From Betaproteobacteria bacterium (GTDB lineage Bacteria; Pseudomonadota; Gammaproteobacteria; Burkholderiales; SG8-41), in the NCBI GenBank assembly GCA_025353085.1, contig JANXRI010000197.1, positions 1-5,293 on the forward strand: 5,293 bases of DNA, read 5' to 3'. Positions 1 to 5,293 of this stretch are shown here, one piece after another (position 1 is the first letter of the stretch; the number at the start of each line of letters is the position of its first letter). The notes below the pieces were generated by a model. The model was not told where the DNA came from. It was given only the letters and a program-made list of their open reading frames with translations, and ran no database searches. A program made the translations under genes and the position numbers.

Positions 1-1
1 T

Positions 2-1045
2 GGCTCACATCATGGGTATGCCGCCATTTTGCTGATTGCCGTGATTGGAATGGCGGCTGCGACCTGGTTTGTGTCGTCGCTCGGTACAATCGCGGTGCGC
101 AACGAACGCGGCCAAAAAACCACTAACGCGCTGGCGCAGGCTAAACAGGCTTTGATCGGACGCGCGACAATCGACGCCTCGCTGCCGGGCAGCCTGCCTT
201 GCCCCGATCTGATCACCAACATCGGGGGCAGTAACGTGCCGGACGACGGCGTTGCTGATCTCTTTGCAGGCATCAATTGTCCGAGTTATGTGGGACGCTT
301 GCCGTGGCGGACACTGGGGCTACCGGATTTGCGTGATGCGGACGGTGAGCGTTTGTGGTACGCGCTGTCTCCCAACTTTCGCGATTTCGCCAGTCAAGTG
401 CTTATCAATGACGCCGCGGCGGGCACTCTGTCGATATCCGGTAACGCAGCGTTGAATAACGTCGTGGCGATCGTTTTTGCGCCGGGCGCGCCGCTCGGCG
501 CACAGTCGAGAGTCGGGGCGGCAAACAAAAACAACGCGGTTAACTATCTCGATGGGGCCAATGCGGCGGGGTCACCGGCTTTTATAGATGGGCCAGCGAG
601 TGTTAATTTCAATGACCGTCTGGCCGCAATCACCGCCGCTGATGTGCTCTCGTTTGTCGAAAGGCGCATAGCAAATGAGATAACGGCGCGACTGAATAAG
701 TACTTTCTCGTCAGCTCTGTCCTGCCGAATGCCGCGCTGGTGACGGACTTCGCCTGCCAGCCTCATGGCGACCCGGCGTTATGCTTGCCAGCGACTTCCA
801 TGCCTGGTTTTATACCGCGAAATCTAAGTCCAGGCGCCGGCTGGCCCGGGACGACGTTTCCGGCGTGGTTCAATGCAAACTGGCGCACTTCCGTCGGTTA
901 CACGGTCGCTCCCGAGTGCACGTCATTACCGCCTTGCTTAAGCACTACATTCAGCGCGGTGATTGACGCCGGCATTGTGACGCCGAAAGTCACTTTGGTC
1001 GTCGGCTCTGTCAGGCGATTTACCGTTCGCGTCGTCGCGCCTTAA
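2..1045 (+). CDS. Pilin-like (prepilin-family) protein lacking Glu5, 5' partial
   Basis: The reading frame is open to the left edge and ends at TAA (1043-1045), giving 347 visible residues. The first visible residues are GSHHGYAAILL. Residues 6-28 form one hydrophobic helix directly after a Gly-Tyr pair, the layout of a prepilin peptidase site (cleavage after Gly5), so probably only a few leader residues are missing. Position +5 of the mature protein is Leu rather than the usual Glu, as in GspK-like minor pseudopilins. After the helix comes a polar alpha segment (ALAQAKQALIG), then a large globular domain with six cysteines in three close pairs (LPCPD and INCPS; FACQP and ALCLP; PECTS and PPCLS), suggesting disulfides in the periplasm. 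I recall similar proteins from Betaproteobacteria, annotated only as hypothetical or prepilin-like. A TTG at 29-31 could be called as a start but would cut into the helix, so it is unlikely. The role is probably a minor pilus or secretion-pseudopilus component; its partners are unknown. Confidence 0.8.
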   Translation, partial: GSHHGYAAILLIAVIGMAAATWFVSSLGTIAVRNERGQKTTNALAQAKQALIGRATIDASLPGSLPCPDLITNIGGSNVPDDGVADLFAGINCPSYVGRLPWRTLGLPDLRDADGERLWYALSPNFRDFASQVLINDAAAGTLSISGNAALNNVVAIVFAPGAPLGAQSRVGAANKNNAVNYLDGANAAGSPAFIDGPASVNFNDRLAAITAADVLSFVERRIANEITARLNKYFLVSSVLPNAALVTDFACQPHGDPALCLPATSMPGFIPRNLSPGAGWPGTTFPAWFNANWRTSVGYTVAPECTSLPPCLSTTFSAVIDAGIVTPKVTLVVGSVRRFTVRVVAP

Positions 1046-1062
1046 CCGGCGAGTCAGTAGTG

Positions 1063-2763
1063 TCAGACTGCGGGCTTGCGCAATTCAAAGCAAACATTCC
1101 CGTTATCGTTATTCATAAGTGTCAGGGTGTAGCCTGCCTGTTCGGCCTGACGCGCCGCCTGATAGAGGCCGATTCCGAGCCCGGTGCGCGAGGGCACCGG
1201 CACGGAAAAAAGTTTTGTGGCAACGGCCTTCGGCACGGCCTCGCCACTGTCGCATATCCGTAAGCGGCCGCCGAAGCACTTGGCGTCGAACGTAACCGTA
1301 ATTTGAATACCGGCGTGTTCTTGCGCCTTGGCGATTGCGTTTTGCAGCAGGTTCTCGGCGACGCTGTCGAACAGTTCGCCGGGTACTGCAGCAACGGAAT
1401 TAGCGAGACCCTCGTCAAACGAAATTTCGCCGCGCGTGTAGCGCTGCTTGAGCCCCTCCCACCATGCCATCCCGTTGACGTGCACAATCGACGACTGCTG
1501 AGGTGCCTGTAATTTTTCCAGCGTCAGCGTGAGTCGTTGCGCGATTTGCGGCAATTGTCTTTTAACGAGACTCTGCAACGCACCCGCTTCGTCAATGGGG
1601 CTGGTCTCGGCGGCTGCGCACAGCGATCGCAGGGATTGCAACAAATTTTTCACATCATGCGTAAGTCGCGCACCCGTTTCATAGATTGCCTGGGTATAGG
1701 CATTGACTCGTTGCGCTTCTTCGCGCTGCTTCGCTTCGTAGAAATGACCCAGCATCTGGGTAAGCAATTTAAGATGCAACAGCAGCGACGGGCTCAGCGA
1801 CCATTTGGTATGAAATGTAAGCATGAGATCCTGGGATGCGAATTCCGCCTGGAACCTGGAACGTGCGCCGAACTCTCCGCTGCTGTGGGCGGCCTGCCAC
1901 GAAAGCCCCGCTACCCAGGGCAACTCACACATATTTTGCAGAGCGAGAGACAGAAAACGTGACGGTTCGCGCTCTCGCTCGGCAAGATCGGCGAGGCCCT
2001 TGATCCAGCGCTCGAATGGCAGGCCGAGACTCATCAAGTAACGGGACAGCAGATGGCCGATGCCGGTGAACCCGGTGTGCGGGTTCCACAGCCAACTTAA
2101 AGACACCAGCACCAGGCCCATTACCAGCAGGCTTTGCGCAAGGGCCAGCGGATAGTCTCCGTGACTGACTTGTTTGACCACAAAGCTGCCGAGCACGAGC
2201 CATGTCACCAGCAGAAAAAGCAGCAGACTATAAAACAAATCAACTGCGAGTGGCAGGGAGGAACGAGCGGCGACCGGCACTCGAATCACTAGCATTGAAA
2301 GCGGCAGCAACGGCAGCGCATAGCGAACCATCGCGACCAACGCAGTATCGAATTGCTGATCTGCAAACAGGTGAGGCACCACCCACACGAGCAGCAGCGA
2401 AAGCAAATACACCGCGGCGATCAAAGGAGTCATTCGCTGACGCGGCTGCTCGGTGCCGAGGAGAGTACCGCCTATTAATGCGAAGAGTACGGCGAGCCAC
2501 ACAGCCATCAGCCACCAGCTGTTCCAGCCGGCCAGGAGCAAGCCGACGATGACGACCAAAAACGCCTGCCGTGAGTCGAGCTTGCGCTCACCGCGCCACA
2601 CCGGCTGCCAGATCAGGAAGACCCCGAAGTGAACCAGCAGCATCGCACGGGAAAAAAACGAGTCGATACCCCACGCAAGCGCGGCATGTAGCGCCAGCAG
2701 CATTGCGCCGAACCACCACTGCGGACGCATGATAGGACGCGCGGTTTCGGCTGCTTCGCTCAC
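1063..2763 (-). CDS. Multi-pass membrane sensor histidine kinase
   Basis: With the GTG start at 2761-2763 the protein has 566 residues. Residues about 15-226 hold eight hydrophobic segments (near 15-35, 40-54, 67-81, 83-103, 113-133, 148-163, 171-196, 203-226), so sensing is probably in or at the membrane. A cytoplasmic stretch (about 260-343) looks GAF-like. The phosphoacceptor box is THDVKNLLQSL with His369; Asp370 and Asn373 fit the E/DxxT/N pattern linked to phosphatase activity, so it may be bifunctional. The ATPase domain shows an N box (ENLLQNA, 470-476), a G1 box (CDSGE, near 505) and a G2 box (GLGIGL, 528-533), all intact. The start is uncertain: the frame is open to an ATG at 2934, which has a fair AAGG upstream but would overlap the permease by 88 bases; an ATG at 2730 sits just before the first helix without a visible ribosome site. 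The GTG has only a weak GAGA upstream. No response regulator is present in the window. It converges with the pilin-like gene. Confidence 0.9.
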   Translation of the reverse strand: MSEAAETARPIMRPQWWFGAMLLALHAALAWGIDSFFSRAMLLVHFGVFLIWQPVWRGERKLDSRQAFLVVIVGLLLAGWNSWWLMAVWLAVLFALIGGTLLGTEQPRQRMTPLIAAVYLLSLLLVWVVPHLFADQQFDTALVAMVRYALPLLPLSMLVIRVPVAARSSLPLAVDLFYSLLLFLLVTWLVLGSFVVKQVSHGDYPLALAQSLLVMGLVLVSLSWLWNPHTGFTGIGHLLSRYLMSLGLPFERWIKGLADLAEREREPSRFLSLALQNMCELPWVAGLSWQAAHSSGEFGARSRFQAEFASQDLMLTFHTKWSLSPSLLLHLKLLTQMLGHFYEAKQREEAQRVNAYTQAIYETGARLTHDVKNLLQSLRSLCAAAETSPIDEAGALQSLVKRQLPQIAQRLTLTLEKLQAPQQSSIVHVNGMAWWEGLKQRYTRGEISFDEGLANSVAAVPGELFDSVAENLLQNAIAKAQEHAGIQITVTFDAKCFGGRLRICDSGEAVPKAVATKLFSVPVPSRTGLGIGLYQAARQAEQAGYTLTLMNNDNGNVCFELRKPAV

Positions 2764-2784
2764 CTGTGAGTTCTCATGTGCATG

Positions 2785-2814
2785 CTGCCTCGGGAAACGC
2801 ACTTTCGCTATACT
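2785..2814 (+). promoter_or_regulatory. Candidate sigma-70 promoter of the permease operon
   Basis: TATACT at 2809-2814 matches the -10 consensus in five of six bases. A weak -35 (CTGCCT, 2785-2790, three of six) lies 18 bases upstream. A transcript would start near 2821, about 26 bases before the permease ATG at 2847, which supports that start over the in-frame ATG at 2766. The box lies in the 83-base gap between divergent genes. I found no convincing promoter for the kinase on the other strand. Confidence 0.5.
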
Positions 2815-2846
2815 GGACGTATTTACGCACAAAGATCGATTATTCC

Positions 2847-3620
2847 ATGGGTCGATACCAAATAGCGACTCTGGCGCGTTACACGCTGCTCGAAGCATCG
2901 CGTACGCGTCTTGTATGGCTATACCTGATCGCATTGACCCTTGTTTTCAGCGCCGCCTATTTTGTGCATCAACTGGCGATCACGGAAAGCGCGCGCATGC
3001 AAATTGCATTTTCGGCGGCAGCATCGCGTCTCGCCGCAGTCTTCGTGCTTAGTTTGCATATTTTGACGAGCCTGGTGCGCGAATTCAACGACAAGGGGCT
3101 CGAACTCACACTGTCTTTCGATCTGCGGCGTGCCGATTATGTTCTAGGCCGACTCCTTGGTTTTATCCTGATAGCGCTGACGATGGCATTGCTCGCGGGC
3201 CTGCCTCAAATGATGCTGGCTCCTTTTGCTTCCGCTCTGCAATGGAGCTGCTCCCTGGCACTCGAACTTATCATCGTCGTGGCGCTCAGCGTGTTTTGCA
3301 TTTTGACATTCACGCAATTGATGCCGGCGGCGAGTTTTATCGCCGGTTTCTACGTGCTCTCCCGGGCGATGTCGGCGATACGTCTGATAAGCGCCACTCC
3401 GCTTGCCGATGACGGGACCGTATCCCATCAGTTCATCACGTTGATTATCGATGCGCTTGCGCTGGTGCTGCCTGCACTCGACCGTTTTACCCAGAGCGCG
3501 TGGCTCATCGACGGGGCGGCGGGATGGACGGCAGTCGGCGTTTGCGCAGTGCAAGCAATACTCTATTCGGTGTTGCTGCTGGCCGCTGCCATGTTCGACT
3601 TTTATCGCAGAAACCTGTGA
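2847..3620 (+). CDS. ABC-2-type transporter permease subunit
   Basis: The protein is 257 residues with about six hydrophobic segments (near 21-40, 58-78, 102-128, 134-157, 160-178 or 196-212, and 226-250), a usual size for an ABC-2 family inner-membrane permease. The loop after the second segment (REFNDKGLELTLSFDLRR, residues 78-95, then YVLGRLLG) resembles the cytoplasmic coupling segment of these permeases, which typically reads like 'E..G....L..P..R..Y..GK'. The C-terminus ends in the basic DFYRRNL. The ATG at 2847 is preferred because it follows a good -10 box and starts just before the first helix; the same frame is open from an ATG at 2766, and the ribosome site is weak for both. Its stop overlaps the next gene's GTG, so the two are co-translated. 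No ATP-binding subunit is encoded here, so it must use one from elsewhere or act differently. The substrate cannot be read from the sequence. Confidence 0.75.
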   Translation: MGRYQIATLARYTLLEASRTRLVWLYLIALTLVFSAAYFVHQLAITESARMQIAFSAAASRLAAVFVLSLHILTSLVREFNDKGLELTLSFDLRRADYVLGRLLGFILIALTMALLAGLPQMMLAPFASALQWSCSLALELIIVVALSVFCILTFTQLMPAASFIAGFYVLSRAMSAIRLISATPLADDGTVSHQFITLIIDALALVLPALDRFTQSAWLIDGAAGWTAVGVCAVQAILYSVLLLAAAMFDFYRRNL

Positions 3621-4348
3621 TCCATCGCGACGAGCGGTCGCTGTCCGCCGTACCGGCTCCCATTTTTGCGCTGCTTTTGATAGCGCTGATTTTGCAAATA
3701 GTCTGGCAAGCCGCACAGCCGAAACCGGTGGCGCGAGCAGAGGCGCTTGATCTGCCGCCGCCTGTTGCCGTTCTGCGAGTTGCCAGTCTTGGAGAACCGG
3801 TCGTACTGGCACAGTTGATGACACTGTATCTTCAGGCATTTGACAATCAACCCGGCATCAGCATTCCGTTCCGCGAACTTGACTACTCGCGCGTAATCGA
3901 GTGGCTCAACGCTATCCTTATACTTGACCCCATTGGTCAATATCCATTGCTGATGGCAGCGCATCTTTACGGACAAGTGCCTGATCCCGCGCGGATCCGC
4001 CTGATGTTCGACTTCGTTCATGCGCAGTTTTTAATGGATCCGAATCGGCGCTGGCGGTGGCTCGCGAACGTCGCCCTTGCCTGCAAACATCGGCTAGGGG
4101 ATCTGCCATTGGCATTGCGATACGCACGCGAGATCGCGCAACTCTCGCCCGCCGCGCCGGCGTGGGCGCGGCAGATGCACATCATTTTGCTGGAGGACAT
4201 GGGTGAATTCGAGAGTGCGAAAATCCTGATCGGCGGCCTTTTGGATAGCGGCGAAATCAAGGATCAATATGAAATGCGTTTCCTGCTTGATCGCCTGGAG
4301 TCGCTGCAGAAAAAAGCCGAAAAATCGTCGTCGCCGTCGAAAAATTGA
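3617..4348 (+). CDS. Membrane-anchored TPR-like protein of unknown function
   Basis: I do not recognise a named family. The GTG at 3617-3619 overlaps the permease TGA (GTGA), the typical geometry of translational coupling, and no ribosome site is needed or seen. An upstream in-frame ATG at 3500 would bury 39 residues in the permease gene and is unlikely. The product has 243 residues: a short N-terminus, one hydrophobic helix (about 14-31), a Pro/Ala-rich linker, then a helical domain. Residues about 91-212 show TPR-like helix pairs, for example DLPLALRYAREIAQLSP followed by EDMGEFESAKILIGGLL. The tail (231-243) is Lys/Ser-rich and probably disordered. The anchor suggests a periplasmic scaffold, although the basic-residue distribution does not settle the topology. 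Coupling to the permease suggests the two proteins work together, as an accessory subunit or adaptor. Confidence 0.75.
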   Translation: MIHRDERSLSAVPAPIFALLLIALILQIVWQAAQPKPVARAEALDLPPPVAVLRVASLGEPVVLAQLMTLYLQAFDNQPGISIPFRELDYSRVIEWLNAILILDPIGQYPLLMAAHLYGQVPDPARIRLMFDFVHAQFLMDPNRRWRWLANVALACKHRLGDLPLALRYAREIAQLSPAAPAWARQMHIILLEDMGEFESAKILIGGLLDSGEIKDQYEMRFLLDRLESLQKKAEKSSSPSKN

Positions 4349-4412
4349 CTGAAATCCTTCCGGCACGCTGATGAGATGTCGTTAGTTTCCATTGCCTCTC
4401 AGGCTAAGGAAT

Positions 4413-4439
4413 ATGTCACAGTCTATCGCGGCATGACAT
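4413..4439. promoter_or_regulatory. Candidate enhancer: ATGTCA/TGACAT inverted repeat
   Basis: ATGTCA (4413-4418) and TGACAT (4434-4439) are perfect reverse complements separated by 15 bases, so their centres are 21 bases (two helical turns) apart. The dyad lies about 150 bases upstream of the predicted start of transcription, where NtrC-family activators bind. PilR of Pseudomonas is known to bind TGTC-containing sites; both arms contain TGTC/GACA. A further ATGTC is at 4376-4380. The identity of the protein is an inference. Confidence 0.4.
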
Positions 4440-4447
4440 TGACGTAA

Positions 4448-4460
4448 AATCAATGAGTTG
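4448..4460 (+). promoter_or_regulatory. Candidate IHF binding site
   Basis: The 13 bases AATCAATGAGTTG match the IHF consensus WATCAANNNNTTR at every defined position. The site lies between the putative enhancer and the -24/-12 promoter, where IHF usually bends DNA to bring a bound activator to sigma-54 RNA polymerase. The site is nearer the enhancer than the promoter (about -129 to -117). Confidence 0.5.
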
Positions 4461-4550
4461 GCACCTGGCCTCCACCATAAAAAGATCACCGGACGCAGGT
4501 CACATTTCGTTTTGCACTTCGCCTGCAGCCGATCGTAAGCAATGCCCTCC

Positions 4551-4566
4551 TGGTACACGACTTGCA
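4551..4566 (+). promoter_or_regulatory. Sigma-54 (-24/-12) promoter of the pilin-like gene
   Basis: TGGTAC (4551-4556), five bases, then TTGCA (4562-4566) match the sigma-54 consensus TGGCAC-N5-TTGCA except for one base (T for C in the -24 element). The invariant GG (4552-4553) and GC (4564-4565) are correctly spaced. Transcription would start near 4577, giving a leader of about 39 bases. Sigma-54 control by an activator such as PilR is well known for major pilin genes, which fits the gene downstream. Confidence 0.7.
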
Positions 4567-4580
4567 GTATTTGTCACACT

Positions 4581-4595
4581 TGGACCGCCGGTCCA
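4581..4595 (+). other. Short hairpin at the 5' end of the pilin-like mRNA
   Basis: TGGACC-GCC-GGTCCA is a perfect six-base-pair stem with a three-base loop, extendable by one U-G pair. If transcription starts near 4577 it occupies roughly bases +5 to +19 of the message. No U-run follows, so it is not a terminator. It could protect the 5' end from RNA decay or, as DNA, be a small operator. It leaves the start region (GGGATTG before the ATG) free. Confidence 0.5.
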
Positions 4596-4615
4596 GATAA
4601 ATGGGATTGAACACC

Positions 4616-5293
4616 ATGCGTAAACAACGGGGCTTCACTCTGATTGAAATCGCCATTGTGCTGGTCATCATCGGCCTGCTGCTCGGCGGCGTATTGAAAG
4701 GGCAGGAACTCATTACGGCTGCGCGAGTGCGCAATATTGCGTCTCAGATGGACGGTGTCAAGATCGCCTATCTTGGCTTTCAGGATCGCTTTCGGGTGCT
4801 CCCGGGGGATTATGAAAACTCGCTTGCCGCAGCCAACATTGCCGGCCCGACTCCGACTCTTGGCTGCACGCTCGCCAATCCCACCTGCCAGGATGGCAAG
4901 GTCAACGACACCAGCGAGAGCGAATCAATACTCGCCTGGCATCAACTATCAAGAGCAGGATTCATCACGGGCTCATACAACGGCCTTCTTGCCGTGCCGT
5001 CGCCCCTTAATAATCCGACCAACCCATTCAGTGGGTTCCTGCAAATAATTTATGACATCAACTACTCCGACGCAGTCGCCGCGCCTCCGGCCAAGTTCAA
5101 TATCAAGACCGGCGGCAATGTTCCGTCTTCGGTCCTCGCCGAACTCGATCGGAAAGTCGATGACGGCAATGCTTTAACCGGCGCGTTCCGCAATGCCCCT
5201 AATTACGATGGCGCCACCGCCACCTGTCTCACTGCGGCTAATGTATACAATGCTGCCGCGGATATTAAGTCCTGCGGCGGGGTTTCGATTCAG
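4616..5293 (+). CDS. Type IV pilin-like prepilin, 3' partial
   Basis: The ATG at 4616-4618 opens a frame that runs to the right edge without a stop (226 residues visible). The start MRKQRGFTLIE is a class III prepilin signal: a short basic leader, cleavage after Gly6, methylated Phe7, and Glu11 as the conserved Glu5 of the mature protein. Residues 7-27 are the hydrophobic assembly helix, continued by an amphipathic helix (ELITAARVRNIASQM). The globular part has LPGDY (62-66) and LDRKVDDG (about 176-183), which resemble recurring motifs of pilin-like proteins with this N-terminus. There are four cysteines: two near 84-91 and two near the visible end (TCLTAA, KSCGG). The late position of the last pair suggests that only a few residues are missing. 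A weak ribosome site (GGGA) lies nine bases before the ATG. Expression is probably driven by the sigma-54 promoter just upstream. It would be inserted in the inner membrane, cleaved by a PilD-type peptidase and assembled into a pilus or pseudopilus. Major versus minor subunit cannot be decided. Confidence 0.9.
   Translation, partial: MRKQRGFTLIEIAIVLVIIGLLLGGVLKGQELITAARVRNIASQMDGVKIAYLGFQDRFRVLPGDYENSLAAANIAGPTPTLGCTLANPTCQDGKVNDTSESESILAWHQLSRAGFITGSYNGLLAVPSPLNNPTNPFSGFLQIIYDINYSDAVAAPPAKFNIKTGGNVPSSVLAELDRKVDDGNALTGAFRNAPNYDGATATCLTAANVYNAAADIKSCGGVSIQ

Larger units (their letters stand above)
4349..4615 (+). promoter_or_regulatory. Regulatory leader of the pilin-like gene
   Basis: This 267-base stretch holds no credible gene. 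It has a layered regulatory layout: an inverted repeat (4413-4439), an IHF consensus (4448-4460), a -24/-12 promoter (4551-4566) and a transcribed hairpin (4581-4595). I see no strong rho-independent terminator after the TPR-like gene, so some read-through into the pilin-like gene is possible. Confidence 0.65.

Noticed and set aside
1036..1052. A possible terminator hairpin (CGCC-N6-GGCG) between the convergent pilin-like and kinase genes
   Set aside because: The stem is only four base pairs and no T-run follows on either strand.
2814..2829. A -24/-12-like GG/GC pair before the permease
   Set aside because: Only the GG and GC-A positions match; the rest of both elements departs from the consensus, and a good sigma-70 -10 box overlaps it.
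2764..2934. N-terminal extension of the kinase to the ATG at 2934
   Set aside because: The additional 57 residues are hydrophilic without family-like features, and the start would lie inside the divergent permease gene; kept only as a less likely alternative.
3144..3839. A 231-codon minus-strand open frame across the permease and TPR-like genes
   Set aside because: Its product is rich in Arg, Gln and His without domain features, and it lies opposite two well-supported genes; it is a shadow frame.
4459..4474. A second -24-like element, TGGCAC at 4459-4464
   Set aside because: The -24 half is perfect, but the invariant GC of the -12 element is missing at the required spacing (CC at 4472-4473).
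4458..4486. A sigma-70 promoter TTGGCA with AAAGAT 17 bases downstream
   Set aside because: The -35 is good (five of six) but the -10 matches only three of six bases, and it overlaps the IHF site; the sigma-54 box is far stronger.
4495..4526. Inverted repeat GCAGG/CCTGC in the pilin-like leader
   Set aside because: Five-base arms with a 22-base gap are too weak to separate from chance.

Overview
The window looks like a chromosomal piece of a Gram-negative, pilus-bearing proteobacterium. The composition is moderately GC-rich. The first gene's internal sequence (for example the stretch LPWRTLGLPDLRDADGERLW) resembles, from memory, pilin-like proteins of Betaproteobacteria. That placement is an inference. 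I see no rRNA, tRNA, CRISPR array, insertion sequence or phage gene.

Layout, left to right. (1) 2-1045 (+): a pilin-like (prepilin-family) protein, open at the left edge. (2) 1063-2763 (-): a multi-pass membrane sensor histidine kinase, convergent with the pilin-like gene across 17 bases. (3) 2764-2846: a short divergent promoter region with a good -10 box for the rightward operon. (4) 2847-3620 (+): an ABC-2-type membrane permease subunit. (5) 3617-4348 (+): a single-pass, TPR-like protein whose GTG start overlaps the permease stop (GTGA), so the two form one translationally coupled unit. (6) 4349-4615: a 267-base regulatory region. (7) 4616 to the right edge (+): a type IV pilin-like prepilin with a textbook RGFTLIE cleavage motif.

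The most informative part is the 267-base leader of the last gene. It carries a -24/-12 (sigma-54) promoter (TGGTAC-N5-TTGCA), a perfect match to the IHF consensus, and further upstream a perfect inverted repeat ATGTCA/TGACAT with half-sites two helical turns apart. That is the expected architecture of an activator-dependent sigma-54 promoter, as known for pilin genes. A tight hairpin lies within the first 20 bases of the predicted mRNA.

How the genes might work together: the two pilin-family genes bracket a membrane kinase divergent from a permease/TPR pair. The kinase has no response regulator in the window and the permease has no ATPase, so both need partners encoded elsewhere. A link from the kinase to either the permease operon or the sigma-54 pilin promoter is possible from the context but is not shown by the sequence. 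All genes look intact apart from the two cut by the window edges.
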